5,109 nucleotides of DNA from Leptospirillum sp. (GCA_027346125.1 DAIEST010000277.1:1-5109); one strand, 5' to 3'; shown: positions 1 to 5,109, counted from the stretch's first letter. The notes: a model not told the origin generated them from the sequence alone. Numbers and translations: made by a program.

Positions 1-318
1 AAGCCTTCTTCGGCCGATTGAGGCATTCCCGGACCCGTTCCCAAGGAAAAAGTTGGAAATCAGGACGCTCTCATGGCTCCGATGCATTTTTTCAGCTCTT
101 CGGACATGCGGTCGGGGGAGAGACGGCATTGGACCCCGTGCTCCGGAAGCACCCGATTCGAAACGGAACCGGACAAGCCTTTCCATGGGCGTTATCTGTT
201 TTTCCCAGTTGAACCAGCATGTCGGGCTCGAAGCCTGTTCGTCCAAACGGCACGCGTCCATTTCCATTTCGTGTTTTTCTGGTTCAACTCGTTTTCGTCG
301 GCTTGTGTGTTCCAATTT
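1..318 (-). other. Unassigned region; open frame running off left edge
   Basis: No gene is recognised here. On the minus strand the frame of the AHSA1 gene stays free of stops after its TAG (319-321) all the way to position 1, which is 106 sense codons. In-frame ATGs lie at 267-265 and 261-259; the product would begin MEMDACRLDEQASSP and be cut by the window edge. There is no clear Shine-Dalgarno site, and the later part is rich in CGA, AGA and CAT codons, unlike the neighbouring genes. A second minus frame (191-60, 43 codons, ending SEELKKCIGAMRAS) has more gene-like third positions in the left half, so a frameshifted remnant is possible. Plus-strand frames are also open here, so stop-free length is weak evidence. 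It could be a downstream operon gene, a decayed gene or non-coding DNA. Confidence 0.2.
207..289. repeat. 11-bp inverted repeat, 61-nt spacing
   Basis: AGTTGAACCAG at 207-217 is matched exactly by its reverse complement CTGGTTCAACT at 279-289. Both arms have a GTTTTTC heptamer just to their left on the plus strand. The spacer is too long for a typical terminator, and no T-run follows on the minus strand. It may be chance, a weak RNA hairpin downstream of the AHSA1 gene, or a remnant of a small mobile element. No transposase or target duplication is visible. Confidence 0.3.
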
Positions 319-774
319 CTATAAACCCGGTTGCTTTTGGAAAAGTCCTGCGAGATTTTCCAGTGAGCCCGACCAGCCGTGATGATGTCCGTCGCGGGTT
401 CCGACATCCCCGAACCCTTCGTGGAGCAGGATCACTTCGGTGCCTTCGTCAACGTCCCGGAACGTCACCGTGACCGTACTCTTCGAAGCCGGATTCCCGA
501 GCATCGACCACGTAAAGGAAAGTTCTTCGTCGGGCCGGATCGTCCGGTAGACCCCTTCAAACACGGGCGTCATGAAGATTCCTTTGGGGTTGTCTCCAGC
601 CATCTCGATCCGCCAGGCCCCTCCAACCTTGGGGTCCGTTTTCGCAAGTGTCACCCGCATTTTTCCGGGAGCGAACCATTTCTTCAGGAGTTCCGGTTCG
701 AGCCAGGCCCGAAATACCTCCGTCCTCCGGGCCTTGATCGTTTTCTTGATCTCCAAACCGACTTTTTCCTTCAT
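319..774 (-). CDS. AHSA1-like SRPBCC-fold protein
   Basis: This encodes 151 residues of the AHSA1 (activator of Hsp90 ATPase homologue 1-like) branch of the SRPBCC/START-like superfamily, small soluble proteins with a hydrophobic ligand cavity. Visible family features are the N-terminal strand followed by a helix with FRAWLEPELLKKWFAP (residues 21-36), GGAWRIEM (51-58), GVYRTIRPDEELSFTW (74-89), the strands STVTVTF (99-105) and GTEVILLHEGF (111-121), and a C-terminal helix GWSGSLENLAGLF (133-145). Length is typical and the domain is complete. The ATG overlaps the stop of the upstream ArsR gene as ATGA, and AAGGAG lies 7 nt before the start, so the two genes are almost certainly co-transcribed and probably translationally coupled. 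Despite the family name, bacterial members are not known to act on Hsp90; ligand binding is the usual guess. The physiological substrate cannot be read from the sequence. Family assignment is confident. Confidence 0.93.
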   Translation of the reverse strand: MKEKVGLEIKKTIKARRTEVFRAWLEPELLKKWFAPGKMRVTLAKTDPKVGGAWRIEMAGDNPKGIFMTPVFEGVYRTIRPDEELSFTWSMLGNPASKSTVTVTFRDVDEGTEVILLHEGFGDVGTRDGHHHGWSGSLENLAGLFQKQPGL

Positions 775-1106
775 GTGGAATCTCCTTCTTCCAATAAGTT
801 CCGGAGCGCTTCGAGACGATCGTTCCAGAACTGTTCATAATAGGAAATCCATTCATTCGCCGTTTTGAGCGTTTCCGGGTTGAGACGGACGAACTGGTGG
901 CTCCCTTCCTTTCGCCGGTCGATCAGGCGGGCCATTTCAAGCACCTTCAAATGTTTCGAGATGGCCGCAAGCGACATGCGGTAGGGCTGGGCGATCTGTC
1001 CTACGGTTTTTTCCCTTCCTCCGAGATCGCGCAGGATCGACCGGCGGGTCGGATCGGACAGGGCATGGAAGATGTGATTGAGTTCCTGGGTTTTATATTT
1101 AACCAT
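771..1106 (-). CDS. ArsR-family winged-helix transcriptional repressor
   Basis: This is a 111-residue regulator. The start opens with MVKY, followed by the family signature HIFHALSDPTRRSIL (residues 11-25), a winged helix-turn-helix with recognition-helix region MSLAAISKHLKVLE (44-57) and wing LIDRRKEGSHQFVRL (61-75), and a C-terminal dimer helix EWISYYEQFWNDRLEALRNLL (85-105). There is no cysteine and no ELCVCD-type metal site, so it is not a classical arsenic or zinc sensor. It belongs to the ArsR group usually paired with AHSA1/SRPBCC genes, such as mycobacterial Rv2034. I chose ATG 1106 over an in-frame TTG at 1142, because that TTG is part of the -35 box and the intervening codons are promoter. 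The start codon lies inside a palindromic operator, which strongly suggests autorepression. The inducing signal is unknown; it may be a ligand of the partner protein or the partner itself. Confidence 0.93.
   Translation of the reverse strand: MVKYKTQELNHIFHALSDPTRRSILRDLGGREKTVGQIAQPYRMSLAAISKHLKVLEMARLIDRRKEGSHQFVRLNPETLKTANEWISYYEQFWNDRLEALRNLLEEGDST
782..787 (-). promoter_or_regulatory. Ribosome binding site of the AHSA1 gene
   Basis: AAGGAG on the minus strand lies 7 nt before the ATG at 774, inside the last codons of the ArsR gene. It supports the start at 774, and allows the second gene to be translated on its own as well as by coupling through the ATGA overlap. Confidence 0.75.
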
Positions 1107-1119
1107 ATGGTTAAATATA
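1094..1119. promoter_or_regulatory. Operator palindrome over -10 box and start codon
   Basis: This is a perfect 26-bp palindrome, each half reading TATATTTAACCAT. On the minus strand its left half contains the -10 hexamer TATATT, and its centre contains the ATG of the ArsR gene, so the first codons (Met-Val-Lys-Tyr) are spelled by the operator's second half. AT-rich dyads of this kind are the usual binding site of ArsR-family dimers. Binding here would block promoter melting and ribosome access at once. The palindrome is directly visible; the identity of the binding protein (the encoded ArsR) is inferred from position. Confidence 0.8.
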
Positions 1120-1142
1120 TCCTCTCCTGAAATAAGTGTCAA
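1114..1142 (-). promoter_or_regulatory. Sigma-70 promoter of the ArsR-AHSA1 operon
   Basis: On the minus strand the -35 TTGACA (1142-1137) is a perfect consensus. It is followed by an ideal 17-bp spacer and the -10 TATATT (1119-1114), which differs from consensus at one position. A start about 7 nt after the -10 falls at or next to the A of the ATG (1106), predicting a leaderless or nearly leaderless mRNA. An AGGAGAGG purine run lies in the spacer, 14 nt from the ATG, so it would be upstream of the transcript and is not a working ribosome site under this model. Confidence 0.8.
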
Positions 1143-1158
1143 CCATTTGGTTAAATAT
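1141..1158. promoter_or_regulatory. Second operator copy at the -35 box
   Basis: AACCATTTGGTTAAATAT matches the operator at 1101-1118 in 17 of 18 positions, in the same orientation and offset by exactly 40 bp. The dyad core is AACCA-TT-TGGTT; the outer left arm is not conserved because those bases belong to the -35 TTGACA. It probably binds a second ArsR dimer next to or over the -35 element. Confidence 0.7.
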
Positions 1159-1289
1159 TTTCAGAGGGATTTTGGGGAAAACAAAGCACGAAGGCGAAGT
1201 GAACCCTTCGGGAAAGCGACGATGTACACACCCTGCAGCGCATCGCCAGAACGGGACGGGTGCGTTACACCGATGAACGCCTGAACAAG

Positions 1290-1301
1290 CTCTGTACAGA
1301 G
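1290..1301. repeat. 12-bp perfect palindrome
   Basis: CTCTGTACAGAG is self-complementary and lies 3 nt beyond the A-tract (T-tract on the minus strand) of the terminator at 1305-1330. It could be a protein-binding dyad or chance; no promoter or gene start adjoins it. Confidence 0.3.
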
Positions 1302-1304
1302 AAC

Positions 1305-1330
1305 AAAAAAGGGGCGGCTGAAACCGCCCC
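1305..1330 (-). terminator. Rho-independent terminator (minus strand)
   Basis: On the minus strand a GC-only stem GGGGCGG/CCGCCCC (7 bp, 6-nt loop TTTCAG) is followed at once by six T residues (AAAAAA at 1305-1310 on plus), a textbook intrinsic terminator. It serves transcription moving leftwards, from the ATPase gene or from an unrecognised transcript between 1331 and 1778. It also insulates the ArsR operon promoter from read-through. The plus strand lacks a T-run after the stem, so it is not bidirectional. Confidence 0.85.
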
Positions 1331-1477
1331 TGAAGGGTCCGATGGGAAAAATGGGAAGGAGCCGGTCTTCCTGTCTCTTACCGACAGTCTGACGCCCGAC
1401 CGGCGAACAGGGGAGGGATCAATCCGAAGCAAATTGGCATGTGTGCATGGGGGGGCAGGCTTCTGTGGCTGGCCCAT

Positions 1478-1495
1478 CGGACCTGATCATGTCCG
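1478..1495. repeat. 18-bp near-palindrome around TGATCA
   Basis: CGGAC-C-TGATCA-T-GTCCG is symmetric apart from one mismatched pair. It lies in the unassigned region with no gene start near it. It is a possible operator or a chance dyad. Confidence 0.3.
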
Positions 1496-1778
1496 GAAAC
1501 AAGGCAACCAGAGGACCTGCTCCCCTTTGAGCAAATCCTCCAAAAATTTTGCCAGGTTTCTGAACATCGTGTTTCAACTGGAACTCTTCCTTTCCTGTAT
1601 CGAAGGCAAAGACTGGAACCTGATCGATAGGTCCCACGCATGATGTTATAGAAGAAGATTCTGGAAAAATGATGGAAGATTCCAGGAAAAAGATCGGGCA
1701 GATTTTACCAGGACAATCGGTCTGCACGGTCATGCCCAAAATACGCTGTAAGATTTCTCCCGTTTTTCAGTCCATCAA

Positions 1779-4460
1779 TCATTGATAAATCCATCCTTTT
1801 CGAACCAGGAGTTTTTCAAGTTCCACCGCAACGGTTACGACCGAAGCTACAGCGAAAGATGCGACAAGCTCGCCTCCCGTCAGAGGCTGAGTTCCAAAAA
1901 CAGCATTCAGGGCAGGGACATAGACAATGGCCAACTGGATCAGAATCGTCAGAAGAACCGCTGCGAGAAGCCATCGATTCTGAAAAAAAACCCGCCCGAA
2001 CACCGGTTCCCGGTTTTTCCGGATTGAAAGAATATGTCCCATCTGTGTGAACGTGAGAACCGTGAATGTCAGTGTCCTCCAGTGATCGGAGCCGGCGCGG
2101 TAGGACCATGCCTGGGTCAGGAGCGTGAGGCTTCCGATCAGGAAGCCCATCACGACCGTATGTTGCCAGAGCCCTCTCGAGAAGAGACCTTCGGAGGGAG
2201 GGCGAGGAGGTTCCTCCATCATTCCCCGTTCTTCCGGTTCGACGGAAAGAGCCAGTCCCGGAAGACCGTCTGTCACAAGGTTGACCCAGAGGATATGGAT
2301 CGGAAGAAGGGGGATCGGAAGTCCTGTCATCGAGGCCAGAAAAAGTGCGACGATCTCGCCCAGATTGCATGTGAGAACATATTTCACAAACTTTCGGATA
2401 TTGTCGTAGATGCGTCGTCCTTCCCTCACGGCAACCACGATCGATGCGAAATTGTCATCGAGGAGAATGATGTGTGCGGCCTCCCGGGCGACATCGGTAC
2501 CGCTCTGCCCCATCGCAATTCCGACGTTCGACCGCTTGAGAGCCGGAGCGTCGTTGACCCCGTCTCCGGTCATGGCAACAAATTCACCCTTATTCTGAAG
2601 GGCCTGAACGATCTTCATTTTCTGTTCGGGACCGACCCGCGCATACACCCGAATCATCTTGACTGTCGCCTCGTAGTCATCCATCGGAAGTTCGGAAAGC
2701 TCCTCCCCGATCATAAAGCGATCCTCAGGCCTCAGTATCCCGAGCTGACCGGCAATGGCCCGAGCGGTAACAGGATGGTCTCCGGTAATCATCACGACCT
2801 GAATCCCGGCACTCTGGCACAATTTCAACGCCTGCCCCACTTCGGGACGAGGCAAGTCAAGAAGACCGACCAGAGCGAGGAAAGTGAGATCCTTCTCCAT
2901 CCTGGATTCCGGAGAAGGATCTCCCGGAGGATATTCCCTGGACGCGAAGGCGAGCACACGGTATCCTTCCTCTGCCAATTGTCGGGCCACAGACAGGATC
3001 CGCTCCGGATCGATCGGGCGATTTCCGGATCGACAGGCTTCCATGAGGCACCGTTCGACCACTCTTTCCGGAGATCCTTTTGTGAAGGAGAGCGACCCTT
3101 TTTCTTCCCGGTGAAGAGTCGACATCAGGCTTCTCTCCGACGAAAAGGGGATTTCGGAAATCCGGGGCAATTCCCCCTCGATGAGAGCCTTGTCGTACCC
3201 CACTTTCCTGGCAATCTCATACAGGGCCGTCTCCGTGGGGTCCCCCAACAACTTCCCCGAAGAGTCCACGACGGCATCGTTTGAAAGGGCCATCCCTTTC
3301 AACAGGACGGGCCAGGGAGAGATTTTCGGAAGAGCGCCCGTCTCTTGCGAAAGATCCCGGAACATCTCCCCTCCCGCAAAGATCCTGTCGACCTTCATTT
3401 TGTTCTGGGTCAGGGTTCCTGTCTTGTCCGTACAGATGAACGTGACCGATCCCAGGGTTTCGACGGCGGACAGGCGGCGGATCAGAACATTCATCTGTAC
3501 CATCTTCCTGGCTCCGAGTGCCAGGGAGAGATTGACGACGGCCGGAAGAGCCTCCGGAATGGCAGCGACTGCCAGACTCACAGCAGTCAGAAACATGAGG
3601 GCAGGTTTTTCATGGTGGAGGATGCCGATCAGGAAGAGCACCGCCGACAATGCCAGGATCCCGACCGACAATCGCCGCCCGAAATCAGTGAGCCGAACCT
3701 GAAGAGGGGTTTTGCTCTCAGCCGCTTCACTGAGGAGAGAAGCGATTTTCCCGAGACGGGTGTTCGGACCAGTACCGACGACGATCCCGGTCCCTCGTCC
3801 GTAGGCTACAACCGAACCTGCATAGGCCATGTTGACCCGGTCGGGAAGCGGAGTTTCCCGGGGAAGGACCTGGATCCCTTTTTCGATCGGGACAGACTCC
3901 CCAGTCAAAAGGGATTCGTCGATCCTGAGCCGCGACACTTCGATCAGTCGAAGGTCGGCTGGAACCCGCTGCCCCGCCTCCAGGAAAACGATGTCTCCGG
4001 GAACCAGTTCCGTGTACGGGATGGTCACCGGACGATGATCCCTGACGACCCTGGCTTCCGGAGCCCCCAGTTTCTTCAAAGCCTGAATCGCCCGTTCGGC
4101 CCGGTATTCCTGGACGAATCCCAAGATACCGTTCAACATGACGATAACTGTGATGACGGCCGTGTCCCGGGCTTCTCCCATAACCCCTGAGAGTATGGCA
4201 GCCCCGATCAGGATCAGGATCATGAGATCCGAGAATTGCCGGAAAAAAATCCGGATCGCTCCGGGTCTTCCGGCTTCCTTGAGACTATTCTTTCCTACCC
4301 GATTCAGTCTTTCTTTCGCGTCGGACGATGAAAGCCCCCGGTCGGACAGGACGCCAAAGGAAGCCAGGATCGTCCCAAGCGGCACGGAATGCCAGGGATC
4401 CGATCCGGATTCCTCAATCCCTTTGGGGGCGGAGGGGGAAACGAAAAGATTCTTGTCCAC
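1779..4460 (-). CDS. P2A-type (SERCA/PacL-like) Ca2+-transporting ATPase
   Basis: This 893-residue integral membrane pump uses ATP, through an aspartyl-phosphate intermediate, to export cations, most likely Ca2+ and possibly Mn2+. The cation-ATPase N-terminal domain lies at about 22-70, with M1-M2 at 70-117. The actuator domain has the dephosphorylation loop TGES (186-189). M3-M4 follow, with PEALP (302-306). The phosphorylation motif DKTGTLT has its aspartate at 345. The nucleotide domain shows PFSSERSLMS (F439) and KGSPE (K461). The hinge motifs are TGDHPVTA (559-566) and TGDGVNDAP (631-639). M5-M10 occupy about 693-883. SERCA calcium ligands have counterparts E303, N699, E702, N727, T730 and D731; the M8 core (about 797-813) has no acidic residue. 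Length is normal and the gene is intact. The start is a GTG with only a weak purine run before it, but no better in-frame start exists and the N-terminal domain needs it. No partner gene is adjacent. Confidence 0.95.
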   Translation of the reverse strand: MDKNLFVSPSAPKGIEESGSDPWHSVPLGTILASFGVLSDRGLSSSDAKERLNRVGKNSLKEAGRPGAIRIFFRQFSDLMILILIGAAILSGVMGEARDTAVITVIVMLNGILGFVQEYRAERAIQALKKLGAPEARVVRDHRPVTIPYTELVPGDIVFLEAGQRVPADLRLIEVSRLRIDESLLTGESVPIEKGIQVLPRETPLPDRVNMAYAGSVVAYGRGTGIVVGTGPNTRLGKIASLLSEAAESKTPLQVRLTDFGRRLSVGILALSAVLFLIGILHHEKPALMFLTAVSLAVAAIPEALPAVVNLSLALGARKMVQMNVLIRRLSAVETLGSVTFICTDKTGTLTQNKMKVDRIFAGGEMFRDLSQETGALPKISPWPVLLKGMALSNDAVVDSSGKLLGDPTETALYEIARKVGYDKALIEGELPRISEIPFSSERSLMSTLHREEKGSLSFTKGSPERVVERCLMEACRSGNRPIDPERILSVARQLAEEGYRVLAFASREYPPGDPSPESRMEKDLTFLALVGLLDLPRPEVGQALKLCQSAGIQVVMITGDHPVTARAIAGQLGILRPEDRFMIGEELSELPMDDYEATVKMIRVYARVGPEQKMKIVQALQNKGEFVAMTGDGVNDAPALKRSNVGIAMGQSGTDVAREAAHIILLDDNFASIVVAVREGRRIYDNIRKFVKYVLTCNLGEIVALFLASMTGLPIPLLPIHILWVNLVTDGLPGLALSVEPEERGMMEEPPRPPSEGLFSRGLWQHTVVMGFLIGSLTLLTQAWSYRAGSDHWRTLTFTVLTFTQMGHILSIRKNREPVFGRVFFQNRWLLAAVLLTILIQLAIVYVPALNAVFGTQPLTGGELVASFAVASVVTVAVELEKLLVRKGWIYQ

Positions 4461-4480
4461 ATTTTTCCATTCTGGGCAAA

Positions 4481-4500
4481 CGATGGGGAGAGCCCCATCG
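4481..4500. promoter_or_regulatory. Perfect hairpin upstream of the ATPase start
   Basis: CGATGGGG-AGAG-CCCCATCG forms an 8-bp GC-rich stem with a 4-nt loop, 21-40 nt upstream of the ATPase GTG. On the ATPase strand it is followed by only three T residues, so it is a poor terminator. It may be an mRNA leader hairpin affecting translation or stability, or a protein-binding dyad. Function is inferred from position only. Confidence 0.5.
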
Positions 4501-4702
4501 ATGATCCCTCTGCAAGGAAAGAGATTTTAGCGAACCGTAGTCGGACCGGGCGCAAGAACAGGTCTGATCTCTCGGAAAAGTCGGTGTTCAGGCCCCTTGC
4601 GGTCTCCGCTGCAGGGCCACCTGGAGGAGAGACGACGGATCCGTTGATCTGGCAAAGCTCCCGGGAGTTGGACATCGGCCGGAAGCCGAAGACAAGAGAG
4701 AC

Positions 4703-4710
4703 AAAGGAGG
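4703..4710 (+). promoter_or_regulatory. Strong Shine-Dalgarno site of a small ORF
   Basis: AAAGGAGG is a near-perfect anti-16S complement followed after 4 nt (GGTT) by ATG at 4715. It is the best ribosome-site match I noticed in the window, and it stands before an ORF too short to be called by length alone. Confidence 0.5.
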
Positions 4711-4714
4711 GGTT

Positions 4715-4837
4715 ATGCGACAAACAGAAGCGGTGCGAATTCGAAACTCCGCCACAACTCCTTTTCCGCCCTTCCGGAAAACGAAGGCCGGTGCGACCGT
4801 CATCTTTTTATCCAGCCCTCCCCGGATGGTATTATAA
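4715..4837 (+). CDS. Possible 40-residue small protein, unknown
   Basis: This short ORF begins with ATG right after AAAGGAGG and ends at TAA (4835-4837). The product starts MRQTEAVRIRNSATTPF and ends VIFLSSPPRMVL. It is basic and proline-rich, with a short hydrophobic patch (TVIFLSS) but no real membrane segment. I recognise no family. The only argument for translation is the ribosome site; codon use is unremarkable and no clear promoter lies upstream. It could be a genuine small protein or a leader peptide ahead of the membrane-protein gene, since its stop overlaps that gene's likely -10 box. A chance match is also possible. Confidence 0.3.
   Translation: MRQTEAVRIRNSATTPFPPFRKTKAGATVIFLSSPPRMVL
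4827..4835 (+). promoter_or_regulatory. Extended -10 promoter candidate
   Basis: TGGTATTAT matches the extended -10 pattern (TG, one base, then a -10 hexamer two positions from... close to TATAAT). The -35 region at 17 bp (TTTATC) is poor, which extended -10 promoters tolerate. Transcription would start near 4842 and give a leader of about 130 nt for the gene at 4971. Confidence 0.35.
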
Positions 4838-4970
4838 AAAGAGAGTGCCCGTTTCCGGATCGTCCCGGACAACTCTTGAACGGAATCCGTACCCCCAACC
4901 CAGTCAATCCCATCAACAAGATCCGATGCCCTGATGGAGGATCTTCCAGATTCTGAAAAACCCCGTCAAC

Positions 4971-5109
4971 ATGACCAACCTATTGAACTGGATCTTCGTC
5001 AGCGTTCTGTCAATCGCTCTCCTTTTCCTCCTCTCTCTGTGGATGCTCCTGTTTATTCCCGCTGATTTTTTCCACAGGCTTCCGGAAAACTCCCATCGGG
5101 GACGAATGG
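4971..5109 (+). CDS. N-terminus of small membrane protein (partial)
   Basis: The frame from ATG 4971 is open to the window end (46 codons) and its product is cut off. It begins MTNLLNWIFVSV, and residues about 7-30 form one long hydrophobic segment (WIFVSVLSIALLFLLS followed by LWMLLF). A conserved-looking IPADFFHRLPEN comes right after the membrane. This arrangement recalls short bacterial inner-membrane proteins in which a helix is followed by an IPADYF-like motif (PGPGW-type and similar small hypothetical proteins); that comparison is from memory and tentative. An in-frame TGA at 4932-4934 bounds the frame upstream and no other usable start precedes the ATG. The Shine-Dalgarno site is weak: the nearest GGAGG lies about 31 nt away. 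Function is unknown. Confidence 0.6.
   Translation, partial: MTNLLNWIFVSVLSIALLFLLSLWMLLFIPADFFHRLPENSHRGRM

Larger units (their letters stand above)
1159..1778. other. Gene-poor stretch between ArsR operon and ATPase
   Basis: No recognisable protein gene lies here. Open frames exist on both strands (a 106-residue minus frame from a TTG at 1739, a 127-residue plus frame from a GTG at 1260), but none has a good ribosome site or any family motif I know. The minus strand is what a read-through transcript from the ATPase would carry, and it ends at a convincing intrinsic terminator (1305-1330). Other visible structure includes a 12-bp palindrome CTCTGTACAGAG (1290-1301), an 18-bp near-palindrome around TGATCA (1478-1495), and a weak inverted repeat CTGGAA/TTCCAG (1661-1685). 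It may be a long 3' untranslated region, an undescribed small RNA, or a decayed gene. Confidence 0.5.
4461..4970. other. Divergent intergenic region
   Basis: This 510-nt stretch separates the leftward ATPase from the rightward membrane-protein gene. Besides the hairpin (4481-4500), the small ORF (4715-4837) and the extended -10 element (4827-4835), I see only a possible minus-strand -10 TAAAAT (4529-4524) for the ATPase, without a matching -35. No known riboswitch is recognisable; in particular I could not match the yybP-ykoY manganese aptamer that precedes some P2 ATPases. No tRNA or larger coding region is supported. Confidence 0.5.

Noticed and set aside
279..290. GGTTCAACTC resembling a tRNA T-loop
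   Set aside because: Flanking bases do not form the 5-bp T stem, and no acceptor or anticodon arm can be folded around it.
771..1142. Longer ArsR reading frame starting at TTG 1142
   Set aside because: The TTG belongs to the consensus -35 box and the 12 extra codons span the promoter spacer and -10; the family normally starts near the MVKY position.
1260..1643. A 127-codon plus-strand frame from GTG
   Set aside because: It contains the terminator stem (GAAETAP region), has only a weak GGGACGG upstream, and shows no family resemblance.
1419..1739. A 106-codon minus-strand frame after the ATPase
   Set aside because: It starts with TTG, has no ribosome site and no recognisable motif. Kept only as part of the unassigned region.
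2034..3284. A 416-codon plus-strand open frame
   Set aside because: It is codon-aligned antisense to the ATPase gene. It stays open because that gene hardly uses TTA, CTA and TCA codons. The translation has no recognisable domain.
3345..4190. A 281-codon plus-strand open frame
   Set aside because: Same antisense frame as above over the intact ATPase; a shadow.
4461..4620. A manganese (yybP-ykoY) riboswitch before the P2 ATPase
   Set aside because: Such pumps sometimes carry this leader, but I could not find its conserved loops here.
4588..4872. A 94-codon minus-strand frame
   Set aside because: No ribosome site and a low-complexity basic/serine composition; looks like chance.
4934..5065. 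A 43-codon plus frame (MEDLPDSEKPRQ...) overlapping the right-edge gene
   Set aside because: No ribosome site; the alternative frame has a convincing membrane segment and stays open to the edge.

Overview
The window reads as ordinary bacterial chromosome of moderately high GC. Genes use GC-rich third positions, a TTGACA/TATATT promoter of the sigma-70 type is present, and Shine-Dalgarno sites are recognisable. The overall style is compatible with an environmental Gram-negative such as an acidophilic Nitrospirota (Leptospirillum-like) bacterium, but that is an impression and not a demonstrated assignment. No rRNA, tRNA, CRISPR array, complete IS element or phage gene is visible.

Layout, left to right. 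Positions 1-318 hold no gene I can name. The minus strand stays open in the frame of the next gene right to the window edge, and an 11-bp inverted repeat lies here. Positions 319-1106 (minus) form a compact two-gene operon: a small cysteine-free ArsR-family winged-helix regulator (771-1106), overlapping by ATGA with an AHSA1/SRPBCC-fold protein (319-774). Its control region (1094-1158) is the most striking part of the window. A perfect 26-bp palindrome covers both the -10 box and the ATG. A second, 17/18-identical copy of the operator core starts exactly 40 bp upstream and touches the TTGACA -35 box. The predicted transcription start falls at the ATG, so the mRNA may be leaderless.

Positions 1159-1778 hold no recognised gene but contain a good minus-strand intrinsic terminator (1305-1330), about 450 nt past the end of the large gene to its right. 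Positions 1779-4460 (minus) encode a complete 893-residue P2A-type (SERCA/PacL-like) cation-transporting ATPase, probably for Ca2+ and possibly Mn2+, with all catalytic motifs intact. A perfect 8-bp-stem hairpin (4481-4500) sits just upstream of its GTG start.

Positions 4461-4970 are the divergent region. It holds a 40-codon ORF with a strong ribosome binding site (4715-4837) and an extended -10-like promoter. From 4971 a plus-strand gene for a small membrane protein begins and runs off the right edge.

Functionally, the regulator and AHSA1 protein form a familiar self-regulated pair whose ligand is unknown. The ATPase is an independent transport unit. Nothing in the sequence links the two. 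I see no clearly new multi-gene system; the novelty candidates are the operator/start-codon architecture, the unassigned 3' region ending in a terminator, and the small ORFs.
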